A stretch of 54,842 bases of DNA from Alphaproteobacteria bacterium (GTDB lineage Bacteria; Pseudomonadota; Alphaproteobacteria; DSM-16000; Inquilinaceae): assembly GCA_028281265.1 (NCBI GenBank), contig JANQKE010000101.1, positions 1 through 54,842 on the forward strand, read 5' to 3'. The notes beneath the pieces are model-generated. The model did not search any database and had not been told where the DNA came from. It saw nothing but the letters and a program-made list of their open reading frames with translations. The position numbers and the translations under genes are program-made. Shown here in pieces: positions 42,278 through 52,002 of the stretch. Each line of letters begins with the position of its first letter. The first letter of the stretch is position 1.

Positions 42278-43678
42278 ATGGCCGAGGATACCGCCCGCCT
42301 GCCGGCCACCGAGCTGGTCACCCGCTTCGTCGCCGGCGATCTGAGCCCCGTCGACGCGACGCAAGCGTGCCTCGACCGCATCGGCCAGACCAACCCCGCC
42401 CTCAACGCCATGAACCTGGTCGATGCGGACGGTGCGCTGGCGGCCGCCCGGCAGGCCGAAAAGCGCTACCGGGCCGGCACGCCGCTGTCGCCGATCGACG
42501 GGGTGCCGATCACGATCAAGGACATCGTCCTGGTCCGCGGCTGGCCGACCCGCCGCGGCTCCCGCACCATCGACCCGGACCAGCCCTGGCTGGAGGACGC
42601 GCCGGCCCCCGCACGGCTGCGGGAGGCGGGGGCGGTTCCGCTCGGCCGCACCACCACGCCCGAATTCGGCTGGAAAGGGGTGACCGACAGCCCGCTGACC
42701 GGCATCACCCGCAACCCCTGGGACCGGGACAAGACCCCCGGCGGCTCTTCGGGCGGGGCGGCGGTGGCCGCGGCGGTCGGCATGGCGCCGCTCAACATCG
42801 GCACCGATGGCGGCGGGTCGATCCGCATCCCCGCCGCGTTCACCGGCATCTTCGGCTTCAAGCCCAGCTTCGGGCGGGTGCCGGCCTACCCGCCCAGCCC
42901 GTTCGGCACCCTGGCCCATCTCGGCCCGATGACCCGGACGGTGGCCGACGCGGCGGCCATGCTGACGGTGATGGCGCGGCCCGATCCGCGCGACTGGCAC
43001 GCGCGCCCCTACGGCCCGGAGGATTTCGCCCGCACCCTCGATGCCGGGGTGGGCGGCCTGCGCATCGGCTTCGCCCCGACCCTCGACCGGGCCCGGGTCG
43101 ATCCCGAGATCGCCCGCCTGGTCGCCGAGGCGGCCGCGGTGTTCGACACCCTCGGCGCCACGGTGGAAGAGGTGGCACCGCCCCTGGCCGACGCCGCGCG
43201 CGTGTTCGACACCCTGTGGGCGGCCGGGGCGGCCGCGGTCTACCGCACGGTGCCCGCGGACAGGCGGGACCGGGTCGACCCGGGCTTCCGCGCCGTCGCC
43301 GAGGCCGCCGGATCGATGCCGGCGGAAACCCTGCACGGCGCCGACCTCGCCCGCGGCGCGATCGGCGGGGCGATGAACCGGTTCTTCGGGACGGTCGACC
43401 TCTTGCTGACCCCGGCCGAGCCGATCGCGGCCTTCGAGGCCGGTCACGATGTCCCGCCGGGCGGCCCCTATCGGGGCTGGCCCGATTGGACCCCGTTCAC
43501 CTATCCGTTCAATCTGACCCAGCAGCCGGCGGCCAGCGTGCCCTGCGGACTGACCGCGGCCGGGCTGCCGGCGGGCCTGCAGATCGTCGGGCCGGCGCAT
43601 CAGGACGCGCTGGTCCTGCGCGCGGCGGCCGCCTTCGAACGGGCGCGACCCTGGCCGCTGTCGCCGATCCGCTGGTGA
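42278..43678 (+). CDS. amidase signature-family hydrolase
   Basis: The 466-aa enzyme carries the Ser-cisSer-Lys triad. The lysine is in PITIKDIVLVRG, the cis-serine in PGGSSGGAAVAAAVG, and the nucleophile in IGTDGGGSIRIPAAFTG. FKPSFGRVP and the C-terminal ASVPCGLTAAGLPAGLQIVG are typical. It hydrolyses a carboxamide; the substrate is not predictable. It is not GatA, because no gatB or gatC is present. GGAGG lies 9 bp before the ATG. Confidence 0.92.
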   Translation: MAEDTARLPATELVTRFVAGDLSPVDATQACLDRIGQTNPALNAMNLVDADGALAAARQAEKRYRAGTPLSPIDGVPITIKDIVLVRGWPTRRGSRTIDPDQPWLEDAPAPARLREAGAVPLGRTTTPEFGWKGVTDSPLTGITRNPWDRDKTPGGSSGGAAVAAAVGMAPLNIGTDGGGSIRIPAAFTGIFGFKPSFGRVPAYPPSPFGTLAHLGPMTRTVADAAAMLTVMARPDPRDWHARPYGPEDFARTLDAGVGGLRIGFAPTLDRARVDPEIARLVAEAAAVFDTLGATVEEVAPPLADAARVFDTLWAAGAAAVYRTVPADRRDRVDPGFRAVAEAAGSMPAETLHGADLARGAIGGAMNRFFGTVDLLLTPAEPIAAFEAGHDVPPGGPYRGWPDWTPFTYPFNLTQQPAASVPCGLTAAGLPAGLQIVGPAHQDALVLRAAAAFERARPWPLSPIRW

Positions 43679-43927
43679 GATCGGGACTCGGGCGATGCTT
43701 TCTCCTGGTTGGCGATAGTCCGATGCAGCAGATGCGTCCGGCTGGCCGAGGCCGCCGCGAACCGACGTCACGCCGGCTCGGCGACAGGGCGCGGGATTGC
43801 CCCCGCCGGCAAGTCGTCCCATCCTCCCCCGGACGCTTGATGCGCACTCACCGAGGACGGCCGTGGTCCGCCCATGCACGGGCGCGCTTGCCGCGGTGCG
43901 GCGGATCCCCCTCATCGTATCGCGGTA

Positions 43928-44983
43928 TCAGTCATCATCGCCGGCGTCGTCGCCATCCTCATCGCCATCATCGGTATCGTCATCGCCGTCGGCGTCGTCG
44001 GCGTCATCGCCGTCATCACCCTCATCGTCCTCGTCGGCTTCGCTGCCGCCGTCGGGCTCGGAGTCATCGTCCGGCTCCCCGTCGCCGACATCGTCGTCAT
44101 CCTCCGCATCGTCGATATCGGCCTCCTCATCACCGTCCCAGCCGGCCGGCGGGCGGTCCCAATCGGCGTCTTCGTCGGAGCGGCGGTAGCCTCGGAACGC
44201 CTCCCGGCGCTCGATCCGGAGGACGCCGCCCTCGACCCGCCCTTCCAGAATGCGGCTACCGGCGATGCCCGCGGACGCCGCATCACCACCATCGGCGAGC
44301 GACAACCGGTCGGCCTGGGGATCGGCAAGCGTCTGCAACAGCAGCCGGTCGACACGGCCGTCGAACAGCGCCGCCGATAGCGGGGCGGCGGCGGCCACCG
44401 GCCGGCCGGCCGGACCCGGGTCGGCCAGCCGCTCGATACGGCTTGCCGCGATGCGGCCGGGGCCGCTCGGCAGCCCGCTGACCGCGACCCAGTCCCCCGG
44501 CGACAACCCGGCGGCGTCGCCCAGCCGCGTCGCACCGGGCCCGCCGGCGACCACGGTCGCCCGGTCGATCCCGATCGTCCGGCCGAGCACGGTCACGCCG
44601 TCGGGGCCGACGCCGTCGACCGGCCCGATGACGGCCGTGCCGCGACGGACCTCGCGGGCGATCCAAAGCCCGTCCCGCTCGACGGCGCGCACCAGCACGC
44701 TGTGGCCGACCCGCAGATCCTGCGGCCGATAGACACCGCCCGCGGTGTCGGCGATCGGCAGACCGGGGGGTATGGCGATCCGGCGGCCATTGACCACGAT
44801 GCTGCCGAACTCGGTGATCACCCCGACGATGCCGGTGCCGCCGATCCCGCCATCGCCGGAGATCCCGGTCCCGCCGATCCCGCCATCTCCGGACGCCAGC
44901 GACGGCCCCCGCTCCGGCGCGCAGGCCACCAGGCCGAGCAGGAGCCCGGCCAGGACGAGGGGCAAACGGCACCACGCGGTCAT
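43928..44983 (-). CDS. DUF5666-type lipoprotein with long acidic tail
   Basis: The 351-aa protein has a lipobox LVAC with C21 as the predicted lipidated residue. The repeated GDGGIGGTGI follows, then DUF5666-like OB/beta modules (VGVITEFGSIVVNGRRI, GPVDGVGPDGVTVLGRTIGI, GDWVAVSGL, LEGRVEGGVLRIE). From about residue 270 to the end it is almost entirely Asp and Glu with Gly and Ala. It should be anchored in a membrane with the acidic tail exposed, possibly binding divalent cations. Its ATG overlaps the stop of the DUF6502-type gene, so it forms an operon with it. A GAC/GAT-rich low-complexity DNA tract encodes the tail. Confidence 0.85.
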   Translation of the reverse strand: MTAWCRLPLVLAGLLLGLVACAPERGPSLASGDGGIGGTGISGDGGIGGTGIVGVITEFGSIVVNGRRIAIPPGLPIADTAGGVYRPQDLRVGHSVLVRAVERDGLWIAREVRRGTAVIGPVDGVGPDGVTVLGRTIGIDRATVVAGGPGATRLGDAAGLSPGDWVAVSGLPSGPGRIAASRIERLADPGPAGRPVAAAAPLSAALFDGRVDRLLLQTLADPQADRLSLADGGDAASAGIAGSRILEGRVEGGVLRIERREAFRGYRRSDEDADWDRPPAGWDGDEEADIDDAEDDDDVGDGEPDDDSEPDGGSEADEDDEGDDGDDADDADGDDDTDDGDEDGDDAGDDD

Positions 44984-45885
44984 GACGGCGGCTCCTGATC
45001 CCGGTCGTCGGACAATTCCGGGGCCGGAACGGCCGGCGGCCGGTCACCGGCATCCCGGAAGAAATAGGCCCCCAGCCGCATGCGGCCGGTGGCCTCGGGG
45101 CGGCCGGCATCGGCCTCGACCAGACGGCGGGCCTCCTGATTGACGCGGATCAGCAAGGCATCCGCCTCGCGGCGTGCCAGGGTCTCCACCCGGTCCAGGG
45201 AGGCCGGGGTGAGCCCGTCATAGAACACCGCCCGCTCGAACAGGGGCGGCCCGTCGGCCAGCAGATTGTGCACCGCCGCCCCGGCATGGTCGCCGAGGTT
45301 CCAGCCCAGGAAGGCCGCCCGCTCGCCGAAATGCCGGGACGGGGTGAAGGCGGTGGCGTCGAGCATGACCCGGTCGGCCGCATCGAGGGTGACCAGGCCC
45401 TGGCGCCGCCACTCGTCCAACACCGCCCGGGCGCGCAGATCGGTGCTCACCGACGCGACCAGGGTGTCGAACCCGACCGCCGCGTCCGGCCCGGCCGGGG
45501 CGATCCGGGGCAGCGGTCGCGGCTGGCCGTCTTCGGTCCGGTAGCGGGGATCGCCGAGCCAGCGGCCGACGATCAGCGCCCCCAGCGGGACGGCGGTGCG
45601 CTTGTCCGGCGGATCGCGGTCGGATTCGAGCAGGCGCCGCACATCCTTACGGTGCACGCCGGTCAGAAGCGTCACCCGGCTTTGCGTCACCGGCTTGCCG
45701 TCCAGCGGGAAGTCTCGCGCGGCCGTGTCGACATACAGCCGCTTGAGAAGGTCCGCCGCCGCCGGAAACGGGATCCCGACCGCGATCATCAGCCGCACCA
45801 GGGGCCGCAACGCCCGCGCCAAGGCGGCCCGGACAGCGCTGGCCCGCATGTCGTCCGGGGTGGCGGGAGGGGACGCGTCAGTCAT
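44980..45885 (-). CDS. DUF6502-type protein, likely transcriptional regulator
   Basis: The 301-aa protein resembles the DUF6502 family. A predicted helix-turn-helix lies at residues 66-88 (VTQSRVTLLTGVHRKDVRRLLE) after a conserved helical N-terminus (LRPLVRLMIAVGIPFPAAADLLKRLYVDTA). The remainder is alpha-helical, with FGERAAFLGWNLGDHAGAAVHNLLADGPPLFERAVFYDGLT typical of the family. The operator cluster starts 1 bp before its ATG. I infer that it binds those sites and controls itself, the lipoprotein and the divergent acidic protein. A GGGAAAG lies 8 bp upstream, within operator 1. Confidence 0.8.
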   Translation of the reverse strand: MTDASPPATPDDMRASAVRAALARALRPLVRLMIAVGIPFPAAADLLKRLYVDTAARDFPLDGKPVTQSRVTLLTGVHRKDVRRLLESDRDPPDKRTAVPLGALIVGRWLGDPRYRTEDGQPRPLPRIAPAGPDAAVGFDTLVASVSTDLRARAVLDEWRRQGLVTLDAADRVMLDATAFTPSRHFGERAAFLGWNLGDHAGAAVHNLLADGPPLFERAVFYDGLTPASLDRVETLARREADALLIRVNQEARRLVEADAGRPEATGRMRLGAYFFRDAGDRPPAVPAPELSDDRDQEPPS

Positions 45886-45989
45886 GTGGGACACTTTCCC
45901 ACAGCCGATGGTCGGAATCAAGCGATCGGCGCTTGACGTGGGAGTTTTTCCCACGTACATCGGAGGCGGGATGTGGGAATTCTTCCCAC
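45886..45989. promoter_or_regulatory. three identical inverted-repeat operators
   Basis: GTGGGA-N5-TCCCAC occurs three times with no mismatch in 104 bp: 45886-45902, 45938-45954 and 45973-45989. Centres are 52 and 35 bp apart. Site 1 covers the translation-initiation region of the DUF6502-type gene. Site 2 lies within the spacer of the forward promoter. Site 3 lies just after the predicted transcription start. This is the layout of a divergent repressor-controlled promoter. Confidence 0.9.
45933..45961 (+). promoter_or_regulatory. sigma70 promoter of the acidic exported protein gene
   Basis: TTGACG (45933-45938), a 17-bp spacer and TACATC (45956-45961). Operator 2 fills almost the whole spacer, so a bound regulator would block RNA polymerase. 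Confidence 0.65.
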
Positions 45990-46021
45990 GCCCTTCGACC
46001 CTACAGCCATGGAGAGTTCCG

Positions 46022-46423
46022 ATGCGTTTGCGCAAAACCCTCACCACCACCGCCGCGACCCTCGCCCTTGCGATCGGTGCCGGCACCTTTGCCGTCGGCC
46101 CGGCCAACGCCCAGACCGGCGGCAGCGGCGATACGGCCGGGCAGATCCTGTCGGTCCTGCAATCCTGGGATGAGGCGCTGGCCTCGCTTCTCGACGACGC
46201 CGGCGACCCGACCCAGGACGACGACGACGAAGATGACTATGAAGACGACGAGGACGACGAGGACGAAGATGAGGACGACCAATCCTCGTCCGAAGATGGC
46301 GATCGTAGCGACGACGACGACTATGAGGACGAGGACGAGGATGACGAGGACCATGAAGACGACGAGGACGAGGACGAGGACGACGACAGCGACGACGATA
46401 GCGACGATGACGACGACGACTGA
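46022..46423 (+). CDS. exported, extremely acidic Asp/Glu-rich protein
   Basis: The 133-aa protein has a Sec signal peptide (residues 1-30, cleavage after ANA). A short helix GGSGDTAGQILSVLQSWDEALASLL follows. From about residue 57 to the end it is nearly all Asp and Glu, with a few Ser and Tyr. The mature protein would carry a net charge near -60. Such tails are intrinsically disordered and can bind calcium or other cations at low affinity. GGAG lies about 7 bp before the ATG. The gene is divergent from the DUF6502/DUF5666 pair and shares its operators. Confidence 0.85.
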   Translation: MRLRKTLTTTAATLALAIGAGTFAVGPANAQTGGSGDTAGQILSVLQSWDEALASLLDDAGDPTQDDDDEDDYEDDEDDEDEDEDDQSSSEDGDRSDDDDYEDEDEDDEDHEDDEDEDEDDDSDDDSDDDDDD

Positions 46424-46600
46424 CGCCGGTCCGCACGATCCGACGGTGCCGGCCGCCGGCTGACCTCGGACCACGTCGCGACGAGCCAGCCACGTCGCGA
46501 CGTGGCAAGCGCGTCCGCGCCGGCCGATCGCTTCGGGTCGGCGCGGTCGCAAGCACCCGGCGGACCGGTCCGGACGGACCCCCCGTCCCAGAAGACCCTG

Positions 46601-46762
46601 GAGCATCCCGCGCCCGAACGGACGCAGACGGGATGCTCTCCCTCCTTGAAGTCGATCGGTCGATCTAGAGCATCCTGCGTCCGAACGGACGCAGGATGCT
46701 CTAAGTCTTTGAAATAGATCAACCTGCGTTCAGATGAGTCCATCTGAACGCAGGTTGATCTA
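46601..46762. repeat. R1 dispersed element, copy f (A', A and B palindromes)
   Basis: A diverged A palindrome (46601-46639) precedes a perfect A palindrome (46667-46702, 16-bp arms AGAGCATCCTGCGTCC, loop GAAC). The linker AAGTCTTTGAAA follows, then a perfect B palindrome (46715-46762, arms TAGATCAACCTGCGTTCAGATG, loop AGTC). The last three bases are the complement of the holA stop codon TAG. The 46424-46600 interval before it also contains the 16-bp palindrome CCACGTCGCGACGTGG. Confidence 0.9.
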
Positions 46763-47782
46763 GCGGCGCGCGGCGCCCAGCCGGGCCACTTGCAGCACCA
46801 CCCGGTGCAGCAGGGCGCCGTCGGGCATCCCGGTGCGCTTGGCCTGGGCTTCGGCCTCGGTGAGCAGGGCGAGCGCCCGCTCCAGCCGGTCGGGTCGCCA
46901 GGTGCCGAGCTGCCGGCGGACGGCCGGCACATGCTTGAAGAACACCGGCGGCCGCAACTCCTTGATCGCCTGGTCGGGACCGGTCCCCGCGGCGACGCGG
47001 TTGGCCGCCTGATAGAGCCGGGCGACATGCCGCTGCAGCCCGCGGGCGATCGCGACCACCGAGATGTTGTCCGCGATCAGCCGCCGGTAGGCCCCGTCGG
47101 CACCGGCGAGATCCCCCGTGCCCGCGGCCATCGCCAGATCGTCGATCGAGCGCTCCCCCGCATCGCCGATCGCCGCGGCGACCATCTCCACGGTCAGCCG
47201 ATCGTCGTCGCCGAGATAGAGGATCAGCTTGTCGATCTCGTTGAGCGCCACCCCGCGATCGGCCGGCAAGGCCGCCGCCAGCGCGTGCTCCGCCTCGGCA
47301 TCGACGCGCTTTCCGGCAGCCTGCAAGCGGGTGCGGACCAGCTCCGCCATCGCCGTCGCGTCGGGCGGATAGCAGCCGATCGCCGCGGCCGCATCCGCGC
47401 CTTCGGCGAGCTTGCGCAAGGCCGATCGCGGCGACAGGTCCCCGGCCTCGACGACGATCCGGGTGCCCCAGCCCGCCGCCTCGACCGCCGGCTTGAGCGC
47501 CGCGGCGGCCGCGTCGGTCCCCTCCCGCACATTGACCACCGGTATGCCGCCGAAAAAGCCGACCGACCGGGCCTCGTCCGCCAGCCGCCCCGGATCCTTG
47601 GCGAGGTCGGGACCGGACAGCTCGACCACCGAGAACGGGTCGTCCGCCCGCGCCACCTGGCCGATCAGGGTCTTGGCATGGTCGCGCACCGCCCCCTGGT
47701 CCGGGCCGAACACCAGGAAGACGGCCACCCCGGCCGGCGGCCGGGCGACGAAGCCCGCGACCTTGCCGGCCGTGACCTTCAC
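46760..47782 (-). CDS. holA: DNA polymerase III delta subunit
   Basis: The 340-aa clamp-loader delta subunit opens the beta clamp during replication. It is recognised by the N-terminal VAVFLVFGPDQGAVRDHA and by the domain-I pattern LADEARSVGFFGGIPVVNVREG. Domain III contains SVVAIARGLQRHVARLYQA and PVFFKHVPAVRRQLGTW. The start is GTG at 47782, which overlaps the lptE stop as GTGA. The stop TAG is supplied by the R1 element edge. The leuS-lptE-holA order is a known bacterial arrangement. Confidence 0.93.
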   Translation of the reverse strand: MKVTAGKVAGFVARPPAGVAVFLVFGPDQGAVRDHAKTLIGQVARADDPFSVVELSGPDLAKDPGRLADEARSVGFFGGIPVVNVREGTDAAAAALKPAVEAAGWGTRIVVEAGDLSPRSALRKLAEGADAAAAIGCYPPDATAMAELVRTRLQAAGKRVDAEAEHALAAALPADRGVALNEIDKLILYLGDDDRLTVEMVAAAIGDAGERSIDDLAMAAGTGDLAGADGAYRRLIADNISVVAIARGLQRHVARLYQAANRVAAGTGPDQAIKELRPPVFFKHVPAVRRQLGTWRPDRLERALALLTEAEAQAKRTGMPDGALLHRVVLQVARLGAARR

Positions 47783-48318
47783 GACGGCTCGGCCGGCCGG
47801 GCGAAGTACAGGCCGAGCCGCAACCGGATCGTCTCGGCGAGCTGCCGATACGCCCGTTCGAGCGCCGCCTGCTCGCTGGCCCGGTTGGCGAACGCGTCGG
47901 CCAGATCGCTGTAGCTGGTGTTGACCCGCAGGGATTCCCGCCAGACCGGCCGGGTCTCGCCGGTCGGGGTCAGCGAGACCCAGGCGTTGACCTGCAGGTT
48001 GAACCGGGCGGTGGTGGCGTCCTGCCGCACGGTGAGGTCGGTCTGCCGCACCCGGGGCTCGACGGTCAGCGTGTAGGCCGGCGCGGCGGGCAGGCCCCGC
48101 GGCGTCAGCCGCTCCTCCAGGAGACTGCGCAGCACCTGGCCGTCCCGGTCCGGGATGCGGTCGACCGCGATCGGCGGCAGGCCGCCGTCGCCGCCCCCGT
48201 AGAGCGGCTGGAACCCGCAGCCCCCCGTCAGCCCCGCCAGCATCAGGCCCAGGCCGAGACGGACCGCGGACCGGCGGCGGACACGCGCTGTCGCTGGGGC
48301 GGATGACCTGTCCGGCAC
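47779..48318 (-). CDS. lptE: LPS-assembly lipoprotein LptE
   Basis: The roughly 179-aa outer-membrane lipoprotein pairs with LptD to insert lipopolysaccharide. It has a signal peptide ending LTGGC, followed at once by GFQPLYGG, the hallmark of LptE. The conserved LEERLTPRG and ARFNLQVNAWVSLTPTGE follow, as does NTSYSDLADAFANRASEQAALERAYRQLAETIRLRL. The start is uncertain between GTG at 48318 (GGGGAG 10 bp upstream) and GTG at 48327. It lies about 95 bp after leuS and overlaps holA. Confidence 0.92.
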   Translation of the reverse strand: MPDRSSAPATARVRRRSAVRLGLGLMLAGLTGGCGFQPLYGGGDGGLPPIAVDRIPDRDGQVLRSLLEERLTPRGLPAAPAYTLTVEPRVRQTDLTVRQDATTARFNLQVNAWVSLTPTGETRPVWRESLRVNTSYSDLADAFANRASEQAALERAYRQLAETIRLRLGLYFARPAEPS

Positions 48319-48412
48319 GGCGCTCACTCTCCCCTCTCCGGGTTCCTTGCGGTTGGAAGGGGAGGGCCGGCAACGCTGCCCCGCGGCATCGCGCGGACCC
48401 GGTGCCACCACC

Positions 48413-51172
48413 TCACCCCACCACGATGTTGACGATCCGATTGGGCACGACGATGACCTTGCGCACCGTCTTGTCGCCGATCGCCCGCCGCACCGGTGCT
48501 TCGGCCAGGGCGACCGCCTGGGCCAGGGCACGGTCGGCATCGACCGGTACCGTGATCGTGCTCCGCAGCTTGCCGTTGACCTGCACGCCCAGGGTCACCG
48601 CCGCGTCGGCGGCGAGAGCGGCGTCGGCTTCCGGCCAGGGATGGGTGGTCAACAGATCCCCGTACCCCAGCACCTGCCACAGCTCCTCGCACAGATGCGG
48701 GGTGATCGGGCAGAGCAGACGCACCAGCGCCTCCAGGGCTTCCCGCAGGACCCAGGCATCGGCCGCATCGGCCGGCCTGAAATCCCCGATGGCGTTGCTG
48801 AGCGCCCGCAGCCGCGCGATGGCGCGGTTGAAGTGGAAACCCTGCAGATCGCCGTCCACGGCGGCGATGGTCTTGTGGGTCCTGCGCCGCAGGTCCTGCG
48901 CCGCGGCACCGATCGCGTCGGGGACGGGCGCGTCCATGGCCGGCAGCGATGCTTGCGGCTCGGTCACCTGGCGGTAGACCCGGTTGACGAACCGCCAGGC
49001 CCCCTCGATCCCGGCGTCGGACCATTCGAGATCCCGTTCGGGCGGACTGTCGGACAGCAGCAGCAGGCGCGCGGTGTCCGCGCCATAGGTCTCGACCACC
49101 TTCTCCAGGCCGACCACGTTCTTCTTCGACTTGGACATCTTCTCCAGCCGACCCCGGGTGACCGGGGCGCCGTCGCGGGCCCGCACCGGACCGGCCTCCC
49201 GCTCCTCGACCTCCTCGGGATAGACCCAGGCGCCGTCGGGGTCGGCATAGGTCTCGTGCACCACCATGCCCTGGGTCATCAGCGCGGCGAACGGTTCGTC
49301 CACCGTATCGTAGCCGCAGGCCTGCAACGCCCGGGTGAAGAACCGGGAATAGAGCAGGTGCAGGACCGCATGCTCGATCCCGCCGATATACTGGTCGACC
49401 GGCATCCAGTACTTGGCGGCTGCCTCGTCGAACGGCCGGTCGCTGTGCGGGGAGCAGAAGCGTAAGAAATACCAGGCGGATTCGACGAAGGTGTCGAAGG
49501 TATCGGTCTCCCGCACCGCCGCACCGCCGCAGCTCGGGCAAACCGTGTGCTTCCAGGTCGGATGGCGGTCGAGCGGATTGCCGGGCTGATCGAACGACAC
49601 GTCGTCGGGCAGCGTGACCGGCAGATCCGCCTCCGGCACCGGCACCACGCCGCAGTCCGGGCAATGCACGACCGGGATCGGGCAGCCCCAATAGCGCTGG
49701 CGGGACACCCCCCAGTCGCGCAGCCGGTAGGTGGTCTTGGCCTCGCCCCGGTCCCGGTCGGCCAGGGCCGCGATCGCCGTGTCCTTGGCCGCGGCGATCG
49801 ACAGCACGGTGCCGGTCGGCACCAGACCGCAGAGGTCGTAGGCCTGCGCGTCCTCCGCCCGGGCGGCGGCCACGATCGTCTTGCCCGCCGCACTCAGCCC
49901 TTCCTCGGACAGGGCGACGTCCCGCGGCAGGAAGGCGGTGTCGAGGATGTGGAGATAGCCGCGCACCCCGCCTTCGGCCGTGTCGTCCGGGACGATCACC
50001 AGGCCATGGTCGGCGAACGCCTGCCGATGCCGGGCCAGGATCTCGGCATGGGCCGGATCGCCCTCGGGGTCGAGCGGCGTGACGCCCCGGGGCCAGTGCG
50101 CCGGTCTTACCGGCAGGCCGTATTTGCGGGCGAAGTCGAGGTCGCGCTGGTCATGGGCGGGGCAGCCGAAGATCGCCCCGGTGCCGTAGTCCATCAGCAC
50201 GAAATTGGCGATATAGACCGGCAGTTCCCGGCCGTCGAACGGGTGCAGGGCGACCAGCCCGGTGTCGAAGCCCGTCTTCTCGGCCGTCTGGATCGCTTCC
50301 TCGGAGGTGCCGAGGCGGCGGCATTCGTCGATGAAGTCCTGGACCTCGGGGCGGCCCGTGGCCAGCTCCCGGGCCAGCGGATGGTCGGCGGCGACGGCGC
50401 AGAAACTGGCCCCGGACAGCGTGTCGGGCCGGGTCGTGAACACGTCCAGCCCGTCATTGCGGTGCTTGAGGGCGAAGCGCATGGAGGCGCCGGTCGACCG
50501 GCCGATCCAGTTGTGCTGCATCAGCCGCACCCGGTCGGGCCATCTGTCCAGGGTCTCGATCGCCGCGACCAGCTCCTCGGCATAGGCGGTGATCTTCAGG
50601 AACCACTGGGTGAGCTGCCGCCGCTCGACCGGTGCGCCGGTGCGCCAGCCGCGCCCCTCGATCACCTGCTCGTTGGCCAGCACGGTGTGGTCCTCGGGGT
50701 CCCAGTTGACCCAGCTTTCCTTGCGGTAGGCGAGGCCCGCCTTGAGGAAATCCAGGAACAGCTTCTGCTCGTGCCGGTAGTAGTCCGGCGTGCAGGTGGC
50801 GATCTCCCGGTCCCAGTCGTAGCTGAGGCCGACCAGCCTGAGCTGTTCGCCCATCACCCGGATGTTCTCGAACGTCCAGGCGCCCGGATGGGTCCTGTTG
50901 GCGATGGCGGCGTTCTCGGCCGGCAGCCCGAAGGCGTCCCAGCCCATCGGGTGCAGCACGTTGAAGCCGCAAGCCCGCTTGTAGCGCGCCACGACATCGC
51001 CGATGGCGTAGTTGCGGATATGCCCGACATGCAGCCGCCCCGAGGGGTAGGGGAACATCTCCAGCACGTAGTATTTCGGCCGGCCGGGGTCTTCCGTCGC
51101 ACGGAACGTGCCGCGCTCGGCCCAGACGGCCTGCCATTTCTCTTCGGTTTCGCGGACGGTGTAGCGGGCCAT
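48413..51172 (-). CDS. leuS: leucyl-tRNA synthetase
   Basis: The 919-aa class I synthetase charges tRNA-Leu. The HIGH-type motif is HVGH in [20 protein letters not shown], and the KMSKS motif is intact in [10 protein letters not shown]. The editing domain includes [17 protein letters not shown] and [16 protein letters not shown]. The zinc-type module contains HCPDCGVVP and CPSCGGAA. The C-terminal domain [15 protein letters not shown] is complete. The length is slightly above the E. coli enzyme. It heads the leuS-lptE-holA operon. Confidence 0.97.
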   Translation of the reverse strand: MARYTVRETEEKWQAVWAERGTFRATEDPGRPKYYVLEMFPYPSGRLHVGHIRNYAIGDVVARYKRACGFNVLHPMGWDAFGLPAENAAIANRTHPGAWTFENIRVMGEQLRLVGLSYDWDREIATCTPDYYRHEQKLFLDFLKAGLAYRKESWVNWDPEDHTVLANEQVIEGRGWRTGAPVERRQLTQWFLKITAYAEELVAAIETLDRWPDRVRLMQHNWIGRSTGASMRFALKHRNDGLDVFTTRPDTLSGASFCAVAADHPLARELATGRPEVQDFIDECRRLGTSEEAIQTAEKTGFDTGLVALHPFDGRELPVYIANFVLMDYGTGAIFGCPAHDQRDLDFARKYGLPVRPAHWPRGVTPLDPEGDPAHAEILARHRQAFADHGLVIVPDDTAEGGVRGYLHILDTAFLPRDVALSEEGLSAAGKTIVAAARAEDAQAYDLCGLVPTGTVLSIAAAKDTAIAALADRDRGEAKTTYRLRDWGVSRQRYWGCPIPVVHCPDCGVVPVPEADLPVTLPDDVSFDQPGNPLDRHPTWKHTVCPSCGGAAVRETDTFDTFVESAWYFLRFCSPHSDRPFDEAAAKYWMPVDQYIGGIEHAVLHLLYSRFFTRALQACGYDTVDEPFAALMTQGMVVHETYADPDGAWVYPEEVEEREAGPVRARDGAPVTRGRLEKMSKSKKNVVGLEKVVETYGADTARLLLLSDSPPERDLEWSDAGIEGAWRFVNRVYRQVTEPQASLPAMDAPVPDAIGAAAQDLRRRTHKTIAAVDGDLQGFHFNRAIARLRALSNAIGDFRPADAADAWVLREALEALVRLLCPITPHLCEELWQVLGYGDLLTTHPWPEADAALAADAAVTLGVQVNGKLRSTITVPVDADRALAQAVALAEAPVRRAIGDKTVRKVIVVPNRIVNIVVG

Positions 51173-51327
51173 GGCGGTGGGGTGGTGTCGGTCGGGAAGA
51201 TGTCGAAGCGGATGAAGGACGGTCCGCGCCGTGTCGATCGATCGGGGGCAGGGTTCGGCCCTCGTCCCGCCCCGGAGCCCGCGGACCGGAGGCGTCGGTG
51301 CCGGGACGGGGCACCCGCGCCCGCGGA

Positions 51328-51879
51328 TCAGCCGGTGGCGCTGGCCTGTACCCGAAGCTCCCGGGCCCGGGTCAGGATCGTCTCTTCGAGGCGGCCGACG
51401 GTTTCCACCGACACGGGCGCATCGATCCAGGCGCCGTCGGGCGCGCGCACCTGCCGGAAGACCGCCACCCGGAGGCCGTCGGTGCGGAGATCGCGGCCGA
51501 GGATATAGACATTGACCTTGAACCGCTCCGCCGGCGTCTGCGGGCTGCCGTACCAGTCGCTGAGGATCACGCCGCCGAACGGATCGGCCGAGTTGATCGG
51601 CAGGAACGAGACCGTGTCCAGCGAGGCCCGCCACAGGAACTCGTTCACGCCGATGCCGGCGCCGGCCGTAGCGCCGGAGTTGTCGCCGAAGAGTTCGAAA
51701 CGAAGACCGTCGTTGCCCAGGATGCTGCCCCGACGTTCGGCCTGCTGTTCGAGCCGATCATTGCCGGTGAGGTTCGGCTCTTCCACGGGCGGACCACAGG
51801 CGGCAACGAGAGCCGCGAGAGCCACGACGAAAGTCCATCGGAAGGTGCTTGACATGGAGATATCCAGACGCTTTCGCAT
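51328..51879 (-). CDS. DUF3576 lipoprotein
   Basis: The 183-aa protein has a basic N-terminus (MRKRLD), a hydrophobic signal and a lipobox LVAAC. The family core is [35 protein letters not shown], followed by [25 protein letters not shown]. This family occurs beside leuS in alphaproteobacteria and its function is unknown; an envelope role is inferred. The ATG at 51879 is preferred for its positively charged signal n-region. The ATG at 51855 is possible. Confidence 0.88.
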   Translation of the reverse strand: MRKRLDISMSSTFRWTFVVALAALVAACGPPVEEPNLTGNDRLEQQAERRGSILGNDGLRFELFGDNSGATAGAGIGVNEFLWRASLDTVSFLPINSADPFGGVILSDWYGSPQTPAERFKVNVYILGRDLRTDGLRVAVFRQVRAPDGAWIDAPVSVETVGRLEETILTRARELRVQASATG

Positions 51880-52002
51880 GCACACGACTTCTATCGAACC
51901 ACCCCTGACCGCGCAAGCGACGGCACCGGGCCAGGAGCCAGGCATGGCCTTATCGCGGCACGTTCGCGATCGGGAACCGAACCGCACAAGGATGTCTTCA
52001 TC

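Noticed and set aside
40853..43915. Minus-strand open frame of 1020 codons opposite the TTC38-like and amidase genes
   Set aside because: Same reason: antisense to genes with clear motifs, with low-complexity composition.
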